5,728 nucleotides of DNA from an uncultured Eubacteriales bacterium (GCA_900546315.1 URCP01000131.1:1-5728); one strand, 5' to 3'. Positions 1 to 5,728 are shown, numbered from the stretch's first letter. The notes: generated from the sequence alone by a model not told the origin. Numbers and translations: made by a program.

Positions 1-555
1 CCCGGGCACTGAGGGAGGCTCGATCGCGCTCTGCGCGTGCGTCTGACTTGTTCCGGGTCTGAAGCACATGACGAAGTACTTCGTCATCGCGGGATAGCCG
101 TGCTGTTCGAGATATCTCGCCGCGCCGTCGCTGACGCTGCCGTTCATCAGTATGCTCTTGAACGCCTTGACGACGGTGAGCTCCTTTGCCTCCTGACGGG
201 TCAGGAAGTGACAGCAGTCATACATGAGAGAGGCAATGTCAGTCCCAGCGGGCATCGTGAAGAGCGGTATTCCGGCGCTCCCGATCGTCTCAGGCGGAAA
301 GCTTCCGCCGACGAGTATCAGTCCCGCCGCCCTCGTTTCGCGGAGACCTGAGAGCATCTTTCCGAACGCTTCCGGGTCGTCCTTCATCATGAGCCCGGTC
401 GTGACGACGAGCGCGCCCGCTCCGAGAGTACCTGCCGCCGCCGGGTCCTCGAGCTGGTAGATCCATCTCACCGGGTATCCGTTCGGGGAGGAGACTGACA
501 CTGCGATGTGTTTTTCCTTTATGAAGGAAATGAGCTCGATGACCGACGCCGACAT
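1..555 (-). CDS. PucR-family transcriptional regulator, N-terminal part (3' end beyond window)
   Basis: An ATG at 555 opens a frame that stays open for 185 codons to the left edge, so the C-terminus is missing. The start is firm: a strong Shine-Dalgarno (GGAGG, 564-568) lies 8 nt upstream. Residues 1-120 resemble the PucR/PurC-like N-terminal domain of purine catabolism regulators. Marks are an early PVRWIYQLEDP segment, a GALVVTTGL motif near residues 46-54, an AAGLILVGG strand, and IPLFTMPAGTDIASLM. The segment HGYPAMTKYFVMCF (about residues 152-165) looks like the start of the central CdaR/GGDEF-like domain. The C-terminal PucR helix-turn-helix expected in this family would lie outside the window. 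It follows the dehydrogenase gene by 13 nt, so it is probably co-transcribed. I infer that it is a local regulator responding to a nucleobase or breakdown product. Family assignment is fairly secure; ligand and direction of control are not visible. Confidence 0.5.
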   Translation of the reverse strand, partial: MSASVIELISFIKEKHIAVSVSSPNGYPVRWIYQLEDPAAAGTLGAGALVVTTGLMMKDDPEAFGKMLSGLRETRAAGLILVGGSFPPETIGSAGIPLFTMPAGTDIASLMYDCCHFLTRQEAKELTVVKAFKSILMNGSVSDGAARYLEQHGYPAMTKYFVMCFRPGTSQTHAQSAIEPPSVPG

Positions 556-571
556 ATTTGTTGCCTCCTCA
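556..571 (-). promoter_or_regulatory. Ribosome binding site of the PucR-like gene, overlapping the preA stop
   Basis: Read on the minus strand, TGAGGAGG (571-564) contains both the preA stop codon TGA (571-569) and the GGAGG Shine-Dalgarno, followed by 8 nt and ATG at 555. The arrangement suggests translational coupling between the dehydrogenase and the regulator. It also fixes the regulator start. Confidence 0.5.
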
Positions 572-2083
572 GTGTTTTATTTTTCTTACTCTTTTCGAGA
601 CCGATATCGCTCCCGCCGGACATACGAGACGGCAGAGCTGACATCCGACGCACTTCGCGCCGCGCAGCTTCGGTTTTCTGTCCTCACCGAAAGCTATCGC
701 CTGATGCCCGCCGTCGTCGCAGGAGACAGCGCATCTGCCGCACCCGACGCACTTTGTCATATCGAACGCCGGGAACTCGATCGTCTCCCGGTCGATCTCG
801 TCCGTCCCGATGAACTCCGGCAGAGCCGCGCCGCACAGCGTCTTCACGTCGCCGTATCCGCTCGCTGTCAGGTATCTCGAGAGCCCGTCGGTCAGGTCGT
901 CGATGATTCTGTAGCCGTACTGCATGACAGCCGTCGTGACCTGCAGGTTCATACATCCCATCGCGATGAAGTCCACCGCGTCGCGCCAGGTCTCGATGCC
1001 GCCCATGCCGCTTATCGGAACATTGTATAGCTCCGGGCAGACTGCCATGTCGTGGATGAACCTGAGCGCTATCGGCTTCACAGCCTTTCCTGAATAGCCC
1101 GAGACCGACGACTTTCCGGAGACCGACAGGAGCGGGGACTTCGACATGGCGTTCCAGCCGCGTATCGACTTTATCGTGTTTATCGCCGCGAGTCCGTCCG
1201 CTCCCGCCTTTACGGCGGCTTTGGCGGGTATCTCAATGTGCGTCAGGTTCGGGGTCATCTTTGCGAGGACCGGGATTGAGGCGCCGCGCTTCACGGCTTT
1301 TGTATACTTTTCGACAAGCGCGGGGTCTGTGCCGACGGCCGCGCCGAGACCGTGCGCCGACATATGCGGACAGGAGAAGTTGCACTCGATTATGTCCGCG
1401 CCGCACTCCTCAGAGCGTTTCGCAAGATATGTCCATTCGTCCTCGTCGCGACCCATTATCGACGCGACTATGACTTTTGTCGGAAAGTTCTGCTTGAGTT
1501 TTCTCAGTATCCCGAAGTTCTCGTCGGGGGATTTGTCGGATATCTGCTCGATGTTGCCGAAGCCTATGAATGGAGTCGCTTCCTTGCCTATCGCGTCGAA
1601 CCTCGGGGACGCCTCGTCCGGGATGAAGTTTCCGATTGTCTTGTAGACGATGCCCGCCCAGCCCTCCGAGAGAGCCCTCGCGCACATCTCATAGCCGCTC
1701 GCCACGACCGACGATGACAGAAAGAACGGATTCTCACACTTCACACCGAGGAACTCCGTCTCAAGAGACGCCGAGGCTTTCACCGGTTCTTTCGCGCTCC
1801 TCACGAGCGCCGATATCTCGGATATCCTGACCGGACTGTCAAGAGCCACGCACGCATCCTCACACGGGGAAGAGCAGCCCGCGCACCTGCCGCTCGCGAA
1901 GCGGTACGCTCCCGCGGCGTTGTCGAACCTCACAGCGCGTATCATCCTCGCCGGGTCAAGCCCTTCGGGACACGCCGCCGTACATGGGGCGTCCCGGCAC
2001 AGAAGACAGTGCTCCGAAAGCTCCGGAAGTATCTCCGCGCGGTATTTTTTCTTCTCTTCTATATAATCTTTCGCGTATGTCAT
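569..2083 (-). CDS. preA: Dihydropyrimidine dehydrogenase, PreA-type FMN/iron-sulfur protein with an extra N-terminal Fe-S domain
   Basis: This 504-residue cytosolic protein is predicted to reduce uracil/thymine to the 5,6-dihydro base. Residues 24-95 form a Fer4_20-like domain as in DPD domain I, PreT and GltD: C26-x2-C29-x4-C34-x3-C38, then C67-x2-C70-x3-C74-x3-C78, with PCEDAC. Residues about 105-430 are the dihydroorotate-dehydrogenase-like FMN barrel. N235 and C238 in NFSCPH match the substrate Asn and catalytic Cys of DPD, followed by AKMTPN (274-279), GKSSVSGYSGKAVKPIALRF (323-342) and ISGMGGIETW (357-366). The C-terminus has two [4Fe-4S] motifs, C445/C448/C451/C455 and C478/C481/C484/C488. 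From residue 260 on it closely resembles my recollection of E. coli PreA, which is about 411 residues, so the excess is the N-terminal domain. The ATG at 2083 is preferred because AGGAG lies 8 nt upstream. The frame is open to 2194, but that extension overlaps the upstream gene. No FAD/NAD(P)H partner is in the window. Confidence 0.5.
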   Translation of the reverse strand: MTYAKDYIEEKKKYRAEILPELSEHCLLCRDAPCTAACPEGLDPARMIRAVRFDNAAGAYRFASGRCAGCSSPCEDACVALDSPVRISEISALVRSAKEPVKASASLETEFLGVKCENPFFLSSSVVASGYEMCARALSEGWAGIVYKTIGNFIPDEASPRFDAIGKEATPFIGFGNIEQISDKSPDENFGILRKLKQNFPTKVIVASIMGRDEDEWTYLAKRSEECGADIIECNFSCPHMSAHGLGAAVGTDPALVEKYTKAVKRGASIPVLAKMTPNLTHIEIPAKAAVKAGADGLAAINTIKSIRGWNAMSKSPLLSVSGKSSVSGYSGKAVKPIALRFIHDMAVCPELYNVPISGMGGIETWRDAVDFIAMGCMNLQVTTAVMQYGYRIIDDLTDGLSRYLTASGYGDVKTLCGAALPEFIGTDEIDRETIEFPAFDMTKCVGCGRCAVSCDDGGHQAIAFGEDRKPKLRGAKCVGCQLCRLVCPAGAISVSKRVRKIKH

Positions 2084-2098
2084 GTGATTATCTCCTTT
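2084..2098 (-). promoter_or_regulatory. Ribosome binding site of preA
   Basis: On the minus strand AAAGGAGA (2098-2091) sits 8 nt before the ATG at 2083, inside the 25-nt gap after the dihydropyrimidinase stop (2109-2111). It decides the start, because the same frame is open further upstream, through the end of the previous gene. Confidence 0.5.
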
Positions 2099-2108
2099 GC
2101 CGGTACGG

Positions 2109-3485
2109 TTATCCTTCCTTTGGCACCGGCTTTCTCGCTTTGCGTCTGACGAACCTGCCCCAGCCCTTCTCACCGACGAAATCGCCGTTGTCATAGACGA
2201 GTCTGCCTCTCGAGTAGGTCTTAACCGGGTAGCCCTGAAGCTCTGTGCCTTCCCAGATCGTGTGGTCGCAGTCGGAGTGCATATTCGACTGATGTATCGT
2301 GTATTTCTTCGCCGGGTCGTATATCACGATGTCCGCGTCCTTTCCGACATTCAGGAAGCCCTTTCCGGTACAGCCGAATATCTTCGCGGGATTCTCCGCG
2401 CACATCTTCACGACCTGCTCGAACTTCACCTTTCCGGTGTTCGCCGCGGACAGCATATACGGGTACATATTCTCGATCGCCGCGCAGCCGTTCGGTATCT
2501 TAGTGAAATCGTTCAGTCCCCAGTCCTTCTCTGCCTGTTGGAACGGGCAGTGGTCGGTCGCTATCGTGTCAATATCGCCGCGTCTGATAGCGTCCCAGAG
2601 AGCGTTCTGACTTTCCTTGCCCTTGATAGGCGGGGAGCAGACGAAATTGCGTCCGTCAGGTCTTTTGTATACGTCGGAGGTGAAGTTCAGATAATGCGGG
2701 CAGGTCTCGGCGTATATCTCATAGCCTTCGTCCTTCGCCTTCGTCACAGCGTCGACGCCTTCCTTGTTCGCGAGATGCACGATGTAGAGGGAAGCGCCGA
2801 GCGACTTTGCCCACTCGATCGCGCGCTTGTCAGCCTCAGCCTCGACGAACTCCGGACGCGACAGGTAGTGATACCACGCGCTCGTTTTGCCCTCAGAGAG
2901 GAACTTCTTCGTCAGGTATTTGACCATCTCGTTGTTCTCCGCGTGTACGCTTATCTGCGCGCCGATCTCCTTCGCCTTTTCGAGCACCTGATAAAACACG
3001 CCGTCGGTCACGCCGAAATCGTAGACCATGAACACCTTGAAGGAGGGAACTCCATAGTCGAGCGCGTCCTTCATCGTGTCGATAAGCCCGCCGTGAACAT
3101 CCTTTATCGCGACATGGAACGCGTAATCGACTGCCGCCTCCGGAGCGGCGAGAGCGTCCCGGCGCTTTATCGAATCGAGCATCGACTCGTCAAAATCCTG
3201 AAGAACGAAATCGAAAACAGTGGTCGTTCCGCCGCACGCCGCGGCTCTCGTCCCGGCGAAATATCCGTCAGCCGATATCGTTCCGCCGAACGGCATCGCG
3301 AGGTGGGTGTGCGCGTCGATCGCTCCCGGGAGCACCAGCTTGTCCTTCGCGTCGACGACTTCCGCGCCGTCCGCCGGCTCGATGTTTTCCGCTATTTCGC
3401 TTATCTTTCCGTTTGTCACGGCGATATCCGCCCTATACATTCCGCCGGAGGATACCAGCGTTCCGTTCTTTATGAGAAGATCCAT
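2109..3485 (-). CDS. hydA: Dihydropyrimidinase / D-hydantoinase (zinc amidohydrolase)
   Basis: This 458-residue cyclic amidohydrolase opens dihydrouracil or dihydrothymine to N-carbamoyl-beta-alanine or its methyl form; many family members also cleave hydantoins. The length is normal for the family. All expected metal-site residues are visible: H59 and H61 in DAHTHL, K150 in SFKVFMVY (the lysine that is carbamylated in this family), H181 in VHAEN, H237 in IVHLAN, and D311 in ATDHCPF as the catalytic aspartate. Y155 matches the substrate-contact tyrosine. The start MDLLIKNGTLVSS is the usual family N-terminus, and AAAGGA (3500-3495) precedes the ATG by 9 nt. The gene lies 61 nt after the binding-protein gene, with a hairpin in the gap, and 25 nt before preA. 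This is the order expected for the second step of the reductive pyrimidine pathway. It looks intact. Hydantoinase or another cyclic-ureide specificity cannot be excluded, but the preA neighbour favours dihydropyrimidines. Confidence 0.5.
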   Translation of the reverse strand: MDLLIKNGTLVSSGGMYRADIAVTNGKISEIAENIEPADGAEVVDAKDKLVLPGAIDAHTHLAMPFGGTISADGYFAGTRAAACGGTTTVFDFVLQDFDESMLDSIKRRDALAAPEAAVDYAFHVAIKDVHGGLIDTMKDALDYGVPSFKVFMVYDFGVTDGVFYQVLEKAKEIGAQISVHAENNEMVKYLTKKFLSEGKTSAWYHYLSRPEFVEAEADKRAIEWAKSLGASLYIVHLANKEGVDAVTKAKDEGYEIYAETCPHYLNFTSDVYKRPDGRNFVCSPPIKGKESQNALWDAIRRGDIDTIATDHCPFQQAEKDWGLNDFTKIPNGCAAIENMYPYMLSAANTGKVKFEQVVKMCAENPAKIFGCTGKGFLNVGKDADIVIYDPAKKYTIHQSNMHSDCDHTIWEGTELQGYPVKTYSRGRLVYDNGDFVGEKGWGRFVRRKARKPVPKEG

Positions 3486-3491
3486 ATATTA

Positions 3492-3500
3492 CCATCCTTT
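3492..3500 (-). promoter_or_regulatory. Ribosome binding site of the dihydropyrimidinase gene
   Basis: On the minus strand AAAGGATGG occupies 3500-3492. Its AGGA core ends 9 nt before the ATG at 3485, a usual spacing. It lies downstream of the intergenic hairpin and is not buried in it. Confidence 0.5.
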
Positions 3501-3511
3501 CGTGAGGCTTT

Positions 3512-3537
3512 GGCGGGCAGCGGGCGTTCTGCCCGCC
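3512..3537 (-). repeat. Intergenic inverted repeat (9-bp perfect stem, 8-nt loop)
   Basis: GGCGGGCAG at 3512-3520 pairs with CTGCCCGCC at 3529-3537, leaving an 8-nt loop (3521-3528). The stem is perfect and almost all G-C. In transcript direction it starts 9 nt after the binding-protein stop codon (3547-3549) and ends 26 nt before the dihydropyrimidinase ATG. No U-run follows, so it is not a standard intrinsic terminator. It may protect the 3' end of the binding-protein mRNA or reduce read-through into the enzyme genes, a common arrangement after binding-protein genes. This role is inferred from position only. Confidence 0.5.
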
Positions 3538-3546
3538 GCCATAAGT

Positions 3547-4689
3547 TTACTTGTTTATCTTGTAGACGAGATCAAGTCCGGATCTCTGATAGATCTGCGC
3601 CACCTCGACAAGCTCCATGCCGCCGGCGTTCGCGGTGATCAGGTTCGATACCCATGTAACGCCGAAATCGACAGTGCCGTTCGAGACAGCCGTGGTCTCG
3701 CCGATGTCTCCGCCGCCGGGGACGATTTCGACCTCAAGTCCGACGTCCTTATAGTAGCCCTTCGCCGCCGCGACGTAGTAGCCCATGAACTGTGCCTGCG
3801 GGAGCCACTTCAGCTGTATCTTCACGGAAGACTTCTCGGGAGTTCCGATGGCGTCCGCGCCCTTTTCGGTGATCTCCTTCACGAACGAGTCGTCATACAC
3901 GTCGGAAAGCGTCATGTCCGCAAGTCTCTGCTTCGCGGCGCTGTCCTCGAGCGGGATATACTGCTTCGCGAGGTCGAGGGTCTGCTGCATTGCCGACTCG
4001 ACTATCGCGCCGTAATCGGTCACGTTGTTGCCCGCGGTGTCGGTCGTCACGAGCTTCGCGACCTCGGACGCCATGTACTTCTGGTGGTCGGCGGAGACGG
4101 AGGAACCGGCTTCATAGACTATCTGAGCCGCCTCGTCAGGGTTCTCGCAGGCGTACTGCCAGCCCTTCAGGGACGCGTAGAGGAACGCTTTTACGGTGTT
4201 CGGGTTCTCCGACGCGAATTTCTTTGTACAGAAGATATTGTCCTCGAGCATCGCGACGCTCTCGTCGTTCATGTTTATCGTCTTCACGCTGTCGCCGTAT
4301 CCGTAGCCGCCCTCATAGCTGTTGACGACGAGCCCGAGCTCGTTGTAGGTCATCGCCGAGGCGAGCAGTATCTCGTCACTGTCAAAACCGTCCATGTCGA
4401 AGTTCTGCGAGAGATAGGTCGTCGGGAAGCCGTACTTCGCGAGGAGCGCCTGTATCTCGTACTCGTTGCCGAGTCCCCAGTTGCCGACCTTGCCCTTCGA
4501 CGCGGCGTCCTTTATGACGTCTGACGCGGACATATCCTTGTCGTAGTACTTTCCGGTGTCGGTCGATACCTGACTTCCGGAACCGCTGCCGGTATTGTTT
4601 CCCGAGCCCTCAGCGGACGAGCAGGAAGCGGACGCCGCGACGAGAAGCGCCGCCAGCGCGATTGATATCATTCGGATCGATCTTTTCAT
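3547..4689 (-). CDS. NMT1/THI5-like ABC transporter substrate-binding lipoprotein, apparently circularly permuted
   Basis: This 380-residue exported protein is the likely ligand receptor of the adjacent ABC transporter. Residues 1-22 are a lipoprotein-type signal (basic MKRSIR, then a hydrophobic run) ending at C23. The lipobox S-A-S-C is weak because Leu is absent at -3. Residues 24-47 are a Ser/Gly/Asn/Thr-rich spacer. Residues 66-275 hold what is normally the second part of the family: KVGNWGLGNEYE (67-78), ASAMTYNELGLV, NDESVAMLEDNIF, LYASLKGW, and HQKYMASEVAKL. After a short linker (276-287), residues 288-377 hold what is normally the mature N-terminus: IQLKWLPQAQFMGYYVAAAKGYY, VEIVPGGG, NGTVDFGVTW, and QIYQRSGLDLVYK. 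The stop codon follows three residues later. THI5/ThiY/RibY relatives bind pyrimidine or flavin precursors, and the operon suggests a pyrimidine-like ligand here. Start support is AAGGAG at 4705-4700, 10 nt before the ATG. No frame disruption is visible. Family assignment is strong; the permuted order rests on remembered family order. Confidence 0.5.
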   Translation of the reverse strand: MKRSIRMISIALAALLVAASASCSSAEGSGNNTGSGSGSQVSTDTGKYYDKDMSASDVIKDAASKGKVGNWGLGNEYEIQALLAKYGFPTTYLSQNFDMDGFDSDEILLASAMTYNELGLVVNSYEGGYGYGDSVKTINMNDESVAMLEDNIFCTKKFASENPNTVKAFLYASLKGWQYACENPDEAAQIVYEAGSSVSADHQKYMASEVAKLVTTDTAGNNVTDYGAIVESAMQQTLDLAKQYIPLEDSAAKQRLADMTLSDVYDDSFVKEITEKGADAIGTPEKSSVKIQLKWLPQAQFMGYYVAAAKGYYKDVGLEVEIVPGGGDIGETTAVSNGTVDFGVTWVSNLITANAGGMELVEVAQIYQRSGLDLVYKINK

Positions 4690-4699
4690 GACTTTTTAT

Positions 4700-4705
4700 C
4701 TCCTT
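4700..4705 (-). promoter_or_regulatory. Ribosome binding site of the substrate-binding protein gene
   Basis: On the minus strand AAGGAG (4705-4700) lies in an A-rich stretch 10 nt before the ATG at 4689. It is the strongest site in the transporter part, which fits the excess of binding protein over membrane subunits usually needed by such transporters. The 57-nt gap (4690-4746) shows no clear promoter or terminator. Confidence 0.5.
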
Positions 4706-4746
4706 TTTTGGAATTATATATCAACCGGATATTGCCGGGTGACGAC

Positions 4747-5597
4747 TTATTTCGCTCTCTTTCCGAGAACCCTTTTCTGTATCAGCATCAGCAGCATATA
4801 CAGCCCGATGCCGAGAGCGCAGGCGAACGTTATATAAGCCCACGCCGAAGCGTACTGCGCGTTCAGAATGTTCGAGCGTATCATCCGCCCGAGCCCCGGA
4901 AAGCTTCCGCTTCCCTCAACCGTGTCGATGAAATACTCGCTGACGAGCGCCGATATGACGCTGACCGGCAGGTTGACCTTCATCGCCGTGAATATGAACG
5001 GCAGACTGTTCGGAAGCATGAGTTTTAAGAAAACAGTCCTCCTGTCCGCGGCGTATGTCGCCATGAGGTCCTCTCCGAACGGCTGAACCTCGGTCAGCCC
5101 GCGGTACGCGTTGTAGCTCATTCCCGCGACGCACATCACTGTCACGACGAGGAGCTTTGATACCATGCCCCTCACCTGTATGTCGCTTATCCACACCTTG
5201 ACGAGATTGTTGAACACGGGAGCCAGCGCCACTATCGGCACCGCGCTGAAGCAGGACACGACGGCGAGCCCGCCCTTGCCCCATCTCCCGCTATGAGCGC
5301 CACCAGGAACCCGAGCAGTGATCCGAGCGCCAGACCCGCTATCACCGGTATCAGCGTCATAAGGAGGTTCCCGGCGAGCTTTGTCAGGTTCTCGCCGATT
5401 ATCTGCCCTATGTGCGACGGGGTCGGGAGTATCCACTCCTCGGTGTGAACCATCCTGTGCAGTATCTGCGTCTGCCACAGGACGAATATCACCGCGCCGA
5501 ACAGCACCGGGTATATGACCGACGTCACAGTGTTGAAGGTCGACGGGGCTTCCTTTTCCCATTTTCTGGAGCTTTTCTTTATCTTCACCGGTATCAC
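4747..5597 (-). pseudogene. ABC transporter permease (SsuC/ThiX type), interrupted by a one-base frameshift
   Basis: This is a binding-protein-dependent transport inner-membrane subunit, BPD_transp_1 family. Reading starts at a GTG (5597) that overlaps the previous gene's TGA in GTGA; a second GTG at 5588 has better spacing from AAAGG (5605-5601). Frame 1 encodes residues 1-104, with a membrane segment near 27-41, WILPTPSHIGQII, and a second segment at about 78-103. It then runs out of frame to a stop at 5232-5234. The frame one base away (from about 5286) continues with RWGKGGLAVVSCFSAVPIVALAPVF. It then carries the EAA-type cytoplasmic loop (EDLMATYAADRRTVFLKLMLP, where the usual Gly is Ala), SVISALVSEYF, and a final membrane segment, ending at TAA 4749-4747. 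Adding one base near 5286-5289 gives 283 residues, a normal family length. Both halves look well conserved, so this is either a recent mutation or a sequencing/assembly error. Confidence 0.5.
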
Positions 5598-5728
5598 TTG
5601 CCTTTCTTTCCGGCTCTCATCCGTGAGTTCAGCAGGGATTCCATGAGTCCCATGAGCTTCGTCACGAGTATTCCGAGCGCCGCGCTTATGAACACTATCT
5701 CCCAGAACGCGTATATCGACGTGTTGTG
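5594..5728 (-). CDS. ABC transporter permease, C-terminal end (5' part beyond window)
   Basis: The last 44 codons of a gene enter from the right edge and stop at TGA 5596-5594. The residues NTSIYAFWEIVFISAALGIL form the closing membrane helix seen at the C-terminus of SsuC/ThiX-type permeases. A LMGLMESLL amphipathic segment and a basic tail (RMRAGKKGK) follow. It overlaps the next permease start by 4 nt (GTGA), typical of paired permease genes translated together. The likely role is the second transmembrane subunit of the same importer. The fragment is too short to prove the family by itself; context carries much of the call. Confidence 0.5.
   Translation of the reverse strand, partial: HNTSIYAFWEIVFISAALGILVTKLMGLMESLLNSRMRAGKKGK

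Noticed and set aside
1812..1826. Repeated GATATC palindromes inside preA as a possible operator
   Set aside because: They encode the RISEIS segment of the Fe-S domain and sit deep within a gene; coding constraint explains them.
2084..2194. Upstream extension of the preA frame (37 more residues, starting MTTAISSVRR)
   Set aside because: It overlaps the end of dihydropyrimidinase and its residues look like an out-of-frame reading of that gene. The ATG at 2083 has a well-spaced AGGAG.
2097..3638. 513-codon open frame on the plus strand opposite the dihydropyrimidinase gene
   Set aside because: It has no recognisable domain and is Arg/Val/Leu-rich low-information sequence. It lies antisense to a fully conserved gene and is a GC-driven shadow.
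3220..4524. 434-codon plus-strand open frame opposite the binding protein and dihydropyrimidinase
   Set aside because: It spans two real genes and their hairpin-containing gap in antisense, lacks family motifs and has no credible ribosome site.
4725..4746. Small CCGG-CAATAT-CCGG inverted repeat before the binding-protein gene as a terminator or operator
   Set aside because: Only four base pairs form and no U-run follows; this is too weak to support a call.
5279..5297. Programmed -1 frameshift site in the permease
   Set aside because: The sequence has no X-XXY-YYZ slippery heptamer, and permeases of this family are not known to use frameshifting; mutation or sequencing error is simpler.
5232..5597. 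A separate 121-residue small membrane protein
   Set aside because: Its first 104 residues are the N-terminal part of the permease and its last 17 are out-of-frame; it is a frameshift product, not an independent gene.

Overview
The window is one compact block of genes, all on the minus strand. In the direction of transcription it reads from the right edge to the left edge: end of an ABC permease (5594-5728), a second ABC permease broken by a frameshift (4747-5597), an NMT1/THI5-type substrate-binding lipoprotein (3547-4689), a dihydropyrimidinase/hydantoinase (2109-3485), a PreA-type dihydropyrimidine dehydrogenase iron-sulfur flavoprotein (569-2083), and the start of a PucR-family regulator (1-555, cut by the left edge). 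Gaps are 13 to 61 nt and the two permeases overlap by 4 nt, so this looks like one operon. No stretch over 300 bases lacks a gene, and I see no RNA gene, mobile element or CRISPR array. Long open frames on the plus strand are GC-driven shadows of these genes.

The genes form a reductive pyrimidine (uracil/thymine or related ring) uptake and breakdown module. The transporter imports a pyrimidine-like ligand, the PreA protein reduces the 5,6 double bond of the base, and the dihydropyrimidinase opens the dihydro ring to an N-carbamoyl-beta-amino acid. The PucR-like protein probably senses a nucleobase-related signal and controls the operon. The transporter ATPase, a PreT-like FAD/NAD(P)H subunit and a beta-ureidopropionase are not in the window. 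The first is expected beyond the right edge; the other two may be elsewhere or absent.

The most striking feature is that the binding protein appears circularly permuted. After an ordinary lipoprotein signal and spacer, the part that is normally the second half of the family (KVGNWGLGNEYE onward) comes first. The part that is normally the mature N-terminus (IQLKWLPQAQFMGYYVA) comes last and runs to the stop codon. A second oddity is the PreA protein: it carries an N-terminal eight-cysteine domain like domain I of full-length DPD/PreT/GltD joined directly to the FMN domain, with the FAD and NAD(P)H domains missing.

The organism is probably an anaerobic, GC-rich Gram-positive such as a Clostridia-type Bacillota. 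This rests on strong AGGAG-type ribosome sites before most genes, a lipoprotein-anchored binding protein, frequent ATA and AGA codons and an iron-sulfur-rich enzyme. This assignment is inference; no taxonomic marker is present.
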